Shown one piece after another: positions 1 to 7,640 of a DNA stretch of 64,000 nucleotides. The number at the start of each line of letters is the position of its first letter. Position 1 is the first letter of the stretch. This stretch comes from AP-15 sp963797115. GTDB lineage: Bacteria; Pseudomonadota; Alphaproteobacteria; ATCC43930; CGMCC-115725. The DNA lies in NCBI GenBank assembly GCA_963797115.1, contig CAWCOH010000001.1:3596001-3660000 (forward strand), given 5' to 3'. Below the pieces are notes generated by a model. The model had not been told where the DNA came from. It made no database searches and saw nothing but the letters and a program-made list of their open reading frames with translations. A program made the translations under genes and the position numbers.

Positions 1-660
1 TGAGCCCTCCTCCATGTTGCCGTCGCAGGTGCCGAGGTGACGCAGGATCGAGCGCAGTTTGCGCAGATAGATCCCGGCCTCCTCCGCACTTCTCAGATCG
101 GGCTCGGAGACGATCTCCATCAGCGCCACACCAGCCCGGTTCAGATCGACGTAAGTGAGCCTCGGATGCTGGTCGTGCAGGCTCTTGCCGGCGTCCTGTT
201 CGAGATGCAGCCGGGTCAGGCCGATCTCGCGTGTCGCGCCGTCCGGCATGTCCAAGCTGACCCGGCCATGCCCGACGATCGGCTGCAGGTATTGCGAGAT
301 CTGATAGCCGGCCGGCAAGTCGGGGTAGAAGTAGTTCTTGCGCTCGAAGACGCTGTGCAGGTTGACCTCGGCATCAAGGCCAAGCCCGGTTTTGACCGCC
401 TGCTCAACGCAGAACCGGTTGATGACCGGCAGCATGCCCGGGAAGGCGGCGTCAACCGGCGAGACCTGGGTGTTGGGCTCGGCGCCGAAATCGGTTGCGG
501 CGCCGGAAAACAGCTTGGCCTTCGAGATCACCTGGGCGTGAACCTCGAGCCCGATCACCGTCTCCCACTTCCCGGTACGGCCCTCGATCATTGCCTCTTC
601 TTCCGCGAGACGACCGCCCTCTCCGCCCAATGGGGGGAGAGGGAGAAATTCGTCGATCAT
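1..660 (-). CDS. gatB: Aspartyl/glutamyl-tRNA amidotransferase subunit B (GatB), N-terminal part, runs off the window
   Basis: GatB is the tRNA-binding kinase subunit of GatCAB, which converts Asp-tRNA(Asn) and Glu-tRNA(Gln) to the amidated forms in the cytoplasm. The visible 220 residues contain the family's opening motif (GKWETVIGLEVHAQV, starting near residue 30) and the conserved stretch ending LRYLGTCDGNMEEGS at the window edge. The remaining C-terminal part lies outside the window. The ATG at 660 overlaps the gatA stop as ATGA. A second in-frame ATG at 591 gives the usual start (MIEGRTGKW). The 23 residues between the two starts are encoded by a palindromic repeat, so 591 may be the functional start. 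Confidence 0.95.
   Translation of the reverse strand, partial: MIDEFLPLPPLGGEGGRLAEEEAMIEGRTGKWETVIGLEVHAQVISKAKLFSGAATDFGAEPNTQVSPVDAAFPGMLPVINRFCVEQAVKTGLGLDAEVNLHSVFERKNYFYPDLPAGYQISQYLQPIVGHGRVSLDMPDGATREIGLTRLHLEQDAGKSLHDQHPRLTYVDLNRAGVALMEIVSEPDLRSAEEAGIYLRKLRSILRHLGTCDGNMEEGS
617..643. repeat. Palindromic repeat, 8-bp stem, inside the 5' end of gatB
   Basis: Arms CCCTCTCC (617-624) and GGAGAGGG (636-643) flank an 11-nt loop containing CAATG. The core matches the element at 31049-31073. Read through in the gatB frame it gives LPPLGGEGG, a peptide I recognise from dispersed palindromic repeats in alphaproteobacterial ORFs. Confidence 0.6.
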
Positions 661-2147
661 GCTCCGCCTCCGGCAATGAAATCGGGCAGATGGCGAAACT
701 GCGCGGCACTTTCCAGGACTTCGGCGACACGGAGAACCGTCTCTTCGTCGAGGGCGCGGCCGATGACCTGCAGGCCGAGCGGCAACCCGTCGCCGGAAAG
801 CCCGGCCGGAATCGAAGCTGCCGGCAGGCCGGCGAGGTTGGCCGGCACGGTGAAGACGTCGTTCAAATACATCGCGAGCGGGTCCTGAGTGTTCTCGCCG
901 ATCGCAAAGGCGGCCGACGGCGCGGTCGGCGTCAGTATGCAATCGACGCTTTCGAACGCCGCGGCAAAGTCGCGGGCGATCAGGGTGCGCACCCGCTGTG
1001 CCTTCAGGTAATAGGCGTCGTAATAGCCCGCCGATAACACATAGGTGCCCATCAGCACGCGGCGGCGGACCTCGGCGCCGAACCCCGCGGCGCGTGTCAG
1101 TTCGTACACCTCGTCGAGATTGTTGCCCTCAACCCGGAGACCAAAGCGCACGCCGTCGTAGCGCGCGAGGTTCGATGAGGCCTCCGCCGGGGCGATGATG
1201 TAGTAGGCCGGCAGCGCATATTTGGTCATCGGCAGGCTGATCTCGACCGGCTCGGCGCCAGCCATCCGCAGCCACTCTTCACCTTGCTGCCACCTGGCCT
1301 CGATCTCGGCGGGCATACCGTCGACCCGATATTCCTTCGGGATGCCGACGCGCATGCCCCTGATGTCTCCGGTCAGCGCGGCTGCGAAATCCGGCACCGC
1401 CACCGGCGTCGAGGTCGAATCCCTCGGGTCGTGCCCGGCCATCGTGCCGAGCATGATCGCCACATCGCGTACCGTGCGGCCCATCGGCCCCGGATGGTCG
1501 AGCGAAGAGGCGTAGGCGACCACACCCCAGCGCGAGCAGCGGCCATAGGTCGGCTTCAGTCCGACGATGCCGCAAAAGCTCGCCGGCTGGCGGATCGAGC
1601 CGCCGGTATCGGTGCCGATCGCGGCGAGCGCCGCCCGAGCGGCGACGGCGACCGCCGAGCCGCCCGAGGAGCCGCCGGGGACCAACCGTCGGTTGTCCCT
1701 CGCACGCCGCCAGGGATTCTCCACCGGACCGTACCAGCTCGTCGTGCTCGACGAGCCCATCGCGAACTCGTCGAGATTGGCCTTGCCGAGCATCACCGCG
1801 CCGGCCCGCCACAGCTTCTCGGTCACCGTCAACTCGTAGGGCGGCCGAAACCCGTCGAGGATGTGCGACCCGGCGGTGGTCAGTACATCCTTCGTGCAGA
1901 AGAGGTCCTTGACCGCGATCGGGACACCGTCGAGCGGCAAGACCTCGCCGCGCCCTAGGCGCTGATCGGCGGCCTCGGCCATCGCCAGAGCGCGCTCGGG
2001 CGTCGGCGTGATATAGGCGTTGAGCGGCTTGGCCTCGGCAACGGCATCGTTGTAGGCGACGGCGAGCTCGCGCGCCGAGAACTCCCTGCTGGCAAGGCCG
2101 GCGCACACCTCGGCGAGGTTGAGTGCCAGCAGCGTGCCGTCACTCAT
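657..2147 (-). CDS. gatA: Aspartyl/glutamyl-tRNA amidotransferase subunit A (GatA)
   Basis: A 496-residue amidase-signature protein that hydrolyses glutamine and supplies ammonia to GatB. The Ser-cisSer-Lys triad is visible: the lysine in VAVKDLFCT near residue 79, the glycine/serine-rich GGSSGGSAVAVAA segment near 155-170, and the nucleophilic serine in GTDTGGSIRQPA near 175-185. Length is normal for GatA. Its start overlaps the upstream substrate-binding ORF as ATGA and its stop overlaps gatB as ATGA, so translation looks coupled. The operon order gatC-(insert)-gatA-gatB is normal apart from the insert. Confidence 0.97.
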   Translation of the reverse strand: MSDGTLLALNLAEVCAGLASREFSARELAVAYNDAVAEAKPLNAYITPTPERALAMAEAADQRLGRGEVLPLDGVPIAVKDLFCTKDVLTTAGSHILDGFRPPYELTVTEKLWRAGAVMLGKANLDEFAMGSSSTTSWYGPVENPWRRARDNRRLVPGGSSGGSAVAVAARAALAAIGTDTGGSIRQPASFCGIVGLKPTYGRCSRWGVVAYASSLDHPGPMGRTVRDVAIMLGTMAGHDPRDSTSTPVAVPDFAAALTGDIRGMRVGIPKEYRVDGMPAEIEARWQQGEEWLRMAGAEPVEISLPMTKYALPAYYIIAPAEASSNLARYDGVRFGLRVEGNNLDEVYELTRAAGFGAEVRRRVLMGTYVLSAGYYDAYYLKAQRVRTLIARDFAAAFESVDCILTPTAPSAAFAIGENTQDPLAMYLNDVFTVPANLAGLPAASIPAGLSGDGLPLGLQVIGRALDEETVLRVAEVLESAAQFRHLPDFIAGGGA

Positions 2148-3117
2148 TCGATGACCTCGTCAGCAAGCAGTAGAATCGTTTGTGGGATCTTCAGCCCGAG
2201 AGCCTTTGCAGTCTTGAGGTTGATGACCAGCTCGAACCGCGTCGGCTGCTCGACGGGCAGATCGGCGGGCTTGGCGCCGGCGAGAATTCGCCCGACATAG
2301 TCCCCGGCTTGGCGCCAATGGCCGATGTCGCTCGACCCATAGCTGGCGAGACCGCCGGCCGCGGCGAACTCGCGCCACTGAAAGATCGCCGGAATGGCGT
2401 GGCGAGCCGCCAGTGCCGCGAGTTGCTCGCGGCGGCTGCTGAAGAACGCGTCGGCACCAATTAACAATGCGTTCGCCTGCCGTTGCACGAGCGCCGTAAA
2501 AGCGGCCTCGATTTCGGCTTCGGTGCTGGCCTTCACGACGGCGAGCTGCAACCCCTTTGCGCGTGCTGCTTCCTGCACGTCGCGGATCATGCGTTCCGTG
2601 GTCGGATTGTTCGGGTTGACCAGCAGGGCGATCACCCTGGCCTGGGGAACCAGCTCGGACAGCAGCTCCAGTCGCTTGGGCATCAACTCGGTTTCCATTA
2701 GACTAGGCCCCGTTACGTTGCCGCCCGGCCGGCTGAGACTGGCGACGAAGCCGGCCGCGACAGGGTCATTGGCGCCGGTGAAGACGATCGGGATCGTCGT
2801 GGTCGCGGCTTTGGCCGCCCGAATCGCGGGGGCGCCTTGGGCCACGTCGACACTGCGGGCGACGAGATCGGCGGCCAATGCAGGCAGCCGATCGAGGCTG
2901 CGATCTGCCCAGCAATATTCGATTTCCACGTTTTTCCCCCGACGTAGCCGGCGTCGCTCAATGCCTGTTGGAACGCGGCAACGTAGAGTGGTCCATAGAA
3001 GCTGGGCGAACCAGTGCCGAGGAAGCCGATTACCGGCATCGCCTTCTGCTGCGCGCGAAGCGCGCGCGCCACGGTCATCGCGCCGCTCAGCAGGAGCATC
3101 AACTCTCGCCGCCTCAC
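2144..3117 (-). pseudogene. ABC-transporter substrate-binding protein (TrpX/DUF534-like), split by one frame change
   Basis: Two frames together encode one protein of the periplasmic 'ABC sub bind' (TrpX-like) family. The N-terminal frame starts at GTG 3117 (MRRRELMLLLSGAMTV..., a secretion signal) and continues MPVIGFLGTGSP to AGYVGGK. The C-terminal frame picks up at KNVEIEYCWA and runs through ATTTIPIVFTGANDP, RPGGNVTG and ALGLKIPQTILLLADEVIE to the stop at 2144. The switch falls in a G5A5 run (2931-2940 on the plus strand) and is of -1 type. The start overlaps the gatC stop and the stop overlaps the gatA start, each by 4 nt. No permease or ATPase gene is nearby. It may be a decayed gene, a frameshifted gene restored by ribosomal slippage, or a base missing from the assembly. 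Confidence 0.8.
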
Positions 3118-3401
3118 TCGACAACCTTGGGGACGGTGAAGAAGCCGCGCGTCGTGAGCGGAGCGTTGCCCAGGACCGCCTCGCGGCAGCCGCCGTCGGT
3201 CACCTCATCGTTGCGCATCGGTAGGCTCGCCGCCGCGGCACTCGCCATCGGCGCCACCCCGGTCGTGTCGACCTCGTTCAGCTGCTCGACCCAATCGAGG
3301 ATCTGCGAAAGCTCGCCCGTCAACGGCTCGAGCTCGGCCTCCGAAAGCCTGATGCGCGCCAAGCTGGCGATATGCGCCACGGCGGCCTTGTCCAATGCCA
3401 T
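3114..3401 (-). CDS. gatC: Aspartyl/glutamyl-tRNA amidotransferase subunit C (GatC)
   Basis: A 95-residue small subunit that stabilises the GatA-GatB interface. Family hallmarks are visible: VAHIASLARIRLSEAELEPLTGELSQILDWVEQLNEVDT near residues 8-46 and the C-terminal segment ending TRGFFTVPKVVE. It is first in the minus-strand operon and its stop (TGA, 3116-3114) overlaps the GTG of the substrate-binding ORF. The upstream region is shared with divergent ruvX, only about 30 bp away. Confidence 0.96.
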   Translation of the reverse strand: MALDKAAVAHIASLARIRLSEAELEPLTGELSQILDWVEQLNEVDTTGVAPMASAAAASLPMRNDEVTDGGCREAVLGNAPLTTRGFFTVPKVVE

Positions 3402-3432
3402 GATCTCACCCTCTCCGGGTTATCATCGCTTC

Positions 3433-3900
3433 ATGATCCTAGACGACCCGAGGCAATTGCGCGAGGCGGTGCCGGCGGGCATGCGGCTAATGGGTCTCGA
3501 TGTCGGCACGAAGACGATCGGTCTTGCGCTGTCCGACACTCGCCGGGTCATCGCCACACCGCTCGAAACGATCCGCCGCCGCCGCTTCGCCGAGGATATG
3601 GCGCGGCTCTTCGCCTTGGTCGACGCCCATGGGGTCGGCGGGCTGGTGGTGGGCCTGCCGTTGACCCTCGGCGGGGCGGTCGGACCGCGCACCCAGTCGG
3701 TGCGCCAGTTCGTGCGCAACCTGCTGGCCCTGCGCGACCTGCCGATCCTCTTTTGGGACGAGCGGCTTTCCACTGCCGCGGTCACCCGCGAGATGATCGC
3801 CCACGACATGACCAGGAAGCGCCGCGCCGAGATCGTCGACCGCGTCGCCGCCGCCTACATCCTGCAGGGCTGCCTCGACTTTCTCGGACGGAGGGTCTGA
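3433..3900 (+). CDS. ruvX: Holliday-junction-resolvase-like / 16S rRNA processing nuclease RuvX (YqgF)
   Basis: A 155-residue RNase H-fold protein implicated in pre-16S rRNA maturation. The opening GLDVGTKTIGLALSD motif carries the catalytic Asp, followed by GLVVGLPLTLGG, LPILFWDERLSTAAV (second acidic site) and the closing EIVDRVAAAYILQ. An ATG at 3433 fits the usual length; the open frame continues far upstream but that part is not conserved. Divergent from gatC, which is a common alphaproteobacterial arrangement. Confidence 0.93.
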   Translation: MILDDPRQLREAVPAGMRLMGLDVGTKTIGLALSDTRRVIATPLETIRRRRFAEDMARLFALVDAHGVGGLVVGLPLTLGGAVGPRTQSVRQFVRNLLALRDLPILFWDERLSTAAVTREMIAHDMTRKRRAEIVDRVAAAYILQGCLDFLGRRV

Positions 3901-3919
3901 ACTTCTGGCCGGCGGCGCC

Positions 3920-4252
3920 TCAGTCGCCAAAGCCGAGATACACCGCAACCGCTCGCGTGACGCGCTGTAGGTCCACCGCGGCGAGTTGTCCGATGATCCC
4001 GCCGATTCGCCGGATGCGCACCGATTGCAAGGTGTCGATCATGGCTTGCGACGGGGCGGCCAGCCCGTTATCGGTCGAAGGCGCGATGTCGACCCGCAGC
4101 AAGGGGGCATTCTGCCGAGCGGTGGTGAGCGGTGCCAGACTGACCAATTGATGCGCAGCGAACCGATCGGAGCGCAACACCACCGCCGGCCGCGGTTTAC
4201 CGAAATCACCGGGAAGTGCGATGGTCACCACCGCGCCCCGCTTTATTTCCAT
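3920..4252 (-). CDS. MazF/PemK-type toxin (endoribonuclease)
   Basis: A 110-residue MazF-fold protein. The N-terminal MEIKRGAVVTIALPGDFGKPRPAVVLRSD is the classic PemK/MazF opening, in which the GKPRP loop contributes to RNA cleavage, and VSLAPLTT plus SQAMIDTLQSVRI are the other conserved blocks. Family members cleave mRNA and are neutralised by the partner encoded just upstream. The start lies inside the end of the antitoxin gene (10-nt overlap), so the two are translated from one mRNA. Stability module or stress role cannot be told from sequence. Confidence 0.9.
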   Translation of the reverse strand: MEIKRGAVVTIALPGDFGKPRPAVVLRSDRFAAHQLVSLAPLTTARQNAPLLRVDIAPSTDNGLAAPSQAMIDTLQSVRIRRIGGIIGQLAAVDLQRVTRAVAVYLGFGD

Positions 4253-4467
4253 GCGCCGTCGAAGTCCTCGACCGCGCTACGCTCAAAGGCATCGAGCAAT
4301 GCCTGATCCCCGGGTGGCAGTTTGGCGAGCACCCGCATGTCATGCGCGGCCTGCTCGGCAAAAGCCGGTGTTCGGCTGTCCGGTAGCCATAACTGCACCG
4401 GCCGCAGTCCTTGGGCGCGCAACCGCAAGCGGTGATTGCGGACATTCTGTGAATCGGTCTTCGCCAT
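4243..4467 (-). CDS. MazE-family antitoxin (DUF3018 type)
   Basis: A 74-residue protein with the DUF3018 signature (RLRAQGLRPVQLWLPDSRTPAF near residues 14-34), the family that pairs with MazF toxins in proteobacteria. The N-terminal part should bind DNA and the acidic, flexible C-terminal tail (ERSAVEDFDGAW) should wrap the toxin. It precedes and overlaps the toxin gene, as usual for such modules. A perfect 10-bp palindrome sits 3 bp upstream of its ATG and may be the autoregulatory operator. Confidence 0.88.
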   Translation of the reverse strand: MAKTDSQNVRNHRLRLRAQGLRPVQLWLPDSRTPAFAEQAAHDMRVLAKLPPGDQALLDAFERSAVEDFDGAWK

Positions 4468-4470
4468 ACC

Positions 4471-4480
4471 TTACATGTAA
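4471..4480. promoter_or_regulatory. Candidate MazEF autoregulatory operator
   Basis: TTACATGTAA is a perfect 10-bp palindrome immediately upstream of the antitoxin start (ATG at 4467), in otherwise GC-rich sequence. Position suggests repression of the module by its own MazE; this is inference. Confidence 0.4.
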
Positions 4481-4616
4481 TGAACCCGGCGGCGTGCACA
4501 AGCGCATCCTCCGTCCGCCGCGCCACCGTTCTAGCGTGCCGCCGGCAGCCGCGAGGCGATTGACCGCCGCTGTCACGAGGCGGACACTGACGCCTTCCAA
4601 CTTTGGCGGCAGCGAC

Positions 4617-5207
4617 ATGAGCACTCAATCCGATATCGAAGGCTTCAGGCGCCAGATCGCGGCAACGATCCACGCACACTGGAAGCTCGTCCTCGCGCAG
4701 GGCATCGTGATGATGGTGCTGGGGTTACTGGCGGTGGCCGAGCCCAACATCGCCACTCTGGCGGTCGCGATCTTTGTCGGCTGGCTATTTTTTATCGGTG
4801 GGATTTTTCGCGCTCTGTTCGTCTGGCACACGCGGCGGATGCCCGGCTTTGGCTGGTCGATGCTCAGCGCCTTGTTGGCGGTCCTCCTCGGGTTGATCTT
4901 GATCGCCCGGCCGATGGCCGGAGTGCTCACCTTGACGATGGTATTGGTCGCCTTCTTCATTCTTGAGGGCATCACCGCGATCGTGGTCGCGGTGCAGCAC
5001 CGCGGTCATCTCACTAGCTGGGGCTGGGTGCTGTTCAGCGGCATCGTCGATCTGCTGCTCGCCTTTCTGATCTGGGAGGGCTGGCCGAGCTCGGCGGACT
5101 GGGCGATCGGCCTCCTGGTCGGCATCAACATGATCTTCTTCGGGCTCTCGCTGGTGATGACCGCGCTCGCAGCGCGGCTGATGGGGCCCAGCACTCGGCC
5201 GCAATAG
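4617..5207 (+). CDS. HdeD-family (DUF308) membrane protein
   Basis: A 196-residue integral membrane protein with six hydrophobic segments (roughly residues 24-44, 49-68, 80-98, 105-125, 136-155, 160-185) in the duplicated three-helix pattern of HdeD/DUF308. The segment WKLVLAQGIVMMVLGLLAVAEP is the family's usual first helix. E. coli HdeD is linked to acid resistance, but most relatives have no known job. ATG 4617 was chosen because it begins the conserved part; sequence upstream in the same frame is not protein-like. Monocistronic, divergent from the MazEF module. Confidence 0.85.
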   Translation: MSTQSDIEGFRRQIAATIHAHWKLVLAQGIVMMVLGLLAVAEPNIATLAVAIFVGWLFFIGGIFRALFVWHTRRMPGFGWSMLSALLAVLLGLILIARPMAGVLTLTMVLVAFFILEGITAIVVAVQHRGHLTSWGWVLFSGIVDLLLAFLIWEGWPSSADWAIGLLVGINMIFFGLSLVMTALAARLMGPSTRPQ

Positions 5208-5232
5208 TCGATACCGACAACCCATTCCGAGA

Positions 5233-6144
5233 TTAGTATCCGGCGCTCTCAAGGTCGAATTCGGTCGGGCTGAACATCGCGTTCCGCACATCCCAGAGTT
5301 CCGGGTAGATCGGGTCGTCGAGCAGCTTATTGGCGGCTTGCCGAAGGTATCTGAGCCCGGTCGAGCCGCCGGTCCCGACGCTGTTGCCGATCACCCGCGA
5401 GACCGTCGCCACGTGGACAAAGCGCCAGCGCCGGAACGCGTCTTCGAGATCGACCAGTTTCTCGCCGAGCTGGTATAGCTCGGGCTCGTTCTCGCGGTTC
5501 TGGTAAACGTATCGCCAGGCGTTGAAGACCGGCAACTTCTTGCGGTACGGCTCCGCGTATGCCTCGGCAAGCGCCTCTCGAATGCCGAACATCGGCAAGT
5601 GCTTGGAGATGTAATGAATTACCGCATCGTAAATACTCGGTCGGTTCAGCGCATTCTCCAATAGCTGGCGATCCTCGTCGGTGCGCGCGTTGCCGAAGAT
5701 GTCGAATTCGACGGTCTGATAGCCGCCCTCAACCGGTTTTTCGAAAATGACGGTGCGGTATTTGAGCCCCAATCTGAATTCGAGAATGCGATACTGGATC
5801 GACTGGAAACCTGAGGCGCCCTGTTGCCCGACCGTCCGGCGAAACACGTGAAATTCATCGGGCGTCAGGGTCGTCAGCACATCCCAAGACGCGATCAGGA
5901 CGCGTTGGATCTCGCTGACCCGCGACAGGCGTTTGAACGCGATGATGCAGTCGCTGTTGCCCGGTCGCTCGCGATGCAATGCCTCGATCGCGCAGCCGAG
6001 TTCGTGGATGGCGAGCTTGAACCACAGCTCGTGCGCCTGGTGGATGACGATGAACAGCAGCTCGTCATCGGAATCGGTCATCGACCGTTGCGCCGACAAT
6101 AGTTTGTCGATTTCCAGATACGAGGCGTAGCTATGCGTGCTCAT
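5233..6144 (-). CDS. kynA: Tryptophan 2,3-dioxygenase
   Basis: A 303-residue heme dioxygenase that opens the indole ring of tryptophan to N-formylkynurenine, the first step of the kynurenine pathway. Recognisable blocks: SYASYLEIDKLLSAQ at the N-terminus, the substrate-binding FIVIHQAHELWFKL, QGASGFQSIQYRILEF, the heme-ligand region RFVHVATVSRVIG, and GTGGSTGLRYLRQA (substrate carboxylate loop). Length is normal. No kynureninase or formamidase gene is adjacent, so the pathway partners must be elsewhere. Confidence 0.96.
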   Translation of the reverse strand: MSTHSYASYLEIDKLLSAQRSMTDSDDELLFIVIHQAHELWFKLAIHELGCAIEALHRERPGNSDCIIAFKRLSRVSEIQRVLIASWDVLTTLTPDEFHVFRRTVGQQGASGFQSIQYRILEFRLGLKYRTVIFEKPVEGGYQTVEFDIFGNARTDEDRQLLENALNRPSIYDAVIHYISKHLPMFGIREALAEAYAEPYRKKLPVFNAWRYVYQNRENEPELYQLGEKLVDLEDAFRRWRFVHVATVSRVIGNSVGTGGSTGLRYLRQAANKLLDDPIYPELWDVRNAMFSPTEFDLESAGY

Positions 6145-6164
6145 CGGCTTCTCCGCGGTCTCGG

Positions 6165-6345
6165 CTATACCCAGTTGTCGAACCCCGGAGCCCCGGTATG
6201 GTCAGGAAATCGCGAACATTGTTTGTCACGAACCAATCCTTCGCTCCGCGCATGGGCCCGATGAGCATATCGTACGCTGGGCAAGGCGTGCCAAGCCGCG
6301 CAGCTCGGCCCTGACATGGCCGCGAACTCTTCGACGACTTAAGGG
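6165..6345 (-). pseudogene. Remnant of a PIN-domain (VapC-like) toxin gene
   Basis: Reading the minus strand, one frame gives HVRAELRGL, a second gives GTPCPAYDMLIGPMRG and WFVTNNVRDFLTIPG, and a third gives GFDNWV followed by a stop at 6165. In order these match the C-terminal third of PIN toxins (the '...GPYDLLIAAHA..LVTNNVREFSRVPGL..ENW' pattern). At least two frame breaks and no recognisable N-terminus or antitoxin show it is decayed. Boundaries at the high-coordinate side are approximate. Confidence 0.5.
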
Positions 6346-6425
6346 CGTCCGATGCGATTTTGCTCTCGACCGAGACACTGACCCAAGCCTGACCCTCAAG
6401 GACAAACGATAATGAAAGGCCCCGG

Positions 6426-7640
6426 ATGAACCCGCGCCAGACTCGGCTGATTTTGATCGGCGCCGCGGTGCTCCTGAGCCTAGGCATGGGAATACGCCGG
6501 AGCTTTGGTCTGTTCCTGACGCCGGTGACGCAGGACCTGGCACTCACGGCCTCGGATTTCACGCTCGCCGTCGCGGTGCAGAATATCGTCTGGGGGATCT
6601 CGCAGGCGCCGGTTGGCGCGATCGCCGATCGCCTCGGTCTGCGCATCACGATGATGGCCGGTGCGGCGGTCTACGTTGTCGGGCTCGCCATGATGGCCGC
6701 GGCCGGGGGTGCCACGGCGCTGATCGTCTCGGGCGCATTAATCGGGGTAGCTCTGTCGTGCATCGCGTCCTCGCTGGCGATGACCGCCGCGGCCCGCGCC
6801 GTGCCGGAGGCGCGCAGAAGCCAGATGCTCGGCGTCGTTGCCGCCGCGGGATCGGTGGGCACACTGGTCGTCCCTCTCGCGACCCAGGCCCTGCTCGCGC
6901 ACGAGGCCTGGCAAATCGGCGTGCTGTTCTTCCTGATCCTGGCGGTGGCGATGCTGCCGGCGGCCTTCTGCGCCGGTGCGGCCGACCTGTTGCCAGGACG
7001 CGGCGTGGCCACGGCGACGATGCGCTCGGTACTCGGGCAGGCCATACGCCATCGCCCTTTCCTGGTGATGTCGGGAGCCTATTTCGTCTGCGGCCTCAAC
7101 CTCATCTTTCTGGCAACGCATCTGCCGGCTTATCTGGCGATCTGCGGGCAAGACCCGATGCTGAGCGCCGAGGCACTGGCCGTGATCGGCGGCATGAACG
7201 GCATCGGTTCGCTCGCCGCCGGCTGGCTCGGCGCGCGCTACCCGAAGCACATCCTCTTGGGGCTTCTCTATATCCTGCGCGCGGGGGTCTTTACCGCCTA
7301 TTTCGTGATGCCGCCGACACCGGCGAGCACGCTCGTCTTCGCCGCAGCGATCGGCATGCTGTGGCTCAGCGTCGCCCCGCTCGTGACCGGTCTCGTCGCC
7401 GAGATGTTCGGCACCCGCTACATGGCGACCCTGCTCGGGATTTCCTTCGTGATGCATCAGCTCGGCTCGTCCCTGGGTGCGTGGGGCGGCGGACTGATTT
7501 TTGATGCGTTCGGTTCTTATGACCGCGCCTGGCAGATCGGTGTGCTGATCGGCCTCATGGCCGGCATCGTCCAGATCTTCGCAGGCGGCCCGACCCGCAA
7601 AGGCGATCGGCTCGTCGAGCCGCGATTGGCAACCACCTAA
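6426..7640 (+). CDS. Major facilitator superfamily transporter
   Basis: A 404-residue, about 12-helix MFS permease. The first helix is followed by RRSFGLFLTPVTQDL, and the loop between helices 2 and 3 has the MFS-type ADRLGLR motif (near residue 67); a long central loop around residues 190-210 separates the two halves. It resembles the oxalate/monocarboxylate-type MFS group (RRSFG at the start of helix 1) but the substrate cannot be read from sequence. It stands alone, downstream of the kynA promoter region and on the other strand. Confidence 0.85.
   Translation: MNPRQTRLILIGAAVLLSLGMGIRRSFGLFLTPVTQDLALTASDFTLAVAVQNIVWGISQAPVGAIADRLGLRITMMAGAAVYVVGLAMMAAAGGATALIVSGALIGVALSCIASSLAMTAAARAVPEARRSQMLGVVAAAGSVGTLVVPLATQALLAHEAWQIGVLFFLILAVAMLPAAFCAGAADLLPGRGVATATMRSVLGQAIRHRPFLVMSGAYFVCGLNLIFLATHLPAYLAICGQDPMLSAEALAVIGGMNGIGSLAAGWLGARYPKHILLGLLYILRAGVFTAYFVMPPTPASTLVFAAAIGMLWLSVAPLVTGLVAEMFGTRYMATLLGISFVMHQLGSSLGAWGGGLIFDAFGSYDRAWQIGVLIGLMAGIVQIFAGGPTRKGDRLVEPRLATT

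Noticed and set aside
6131..6649. A 172-codon minus-strand ORF covering the PIN-like remnant
   Set aside because: Only a short stretch looks like a PIN domain; the rest is antisense to the MFS gene start. I describe the remnant, not the ORF.
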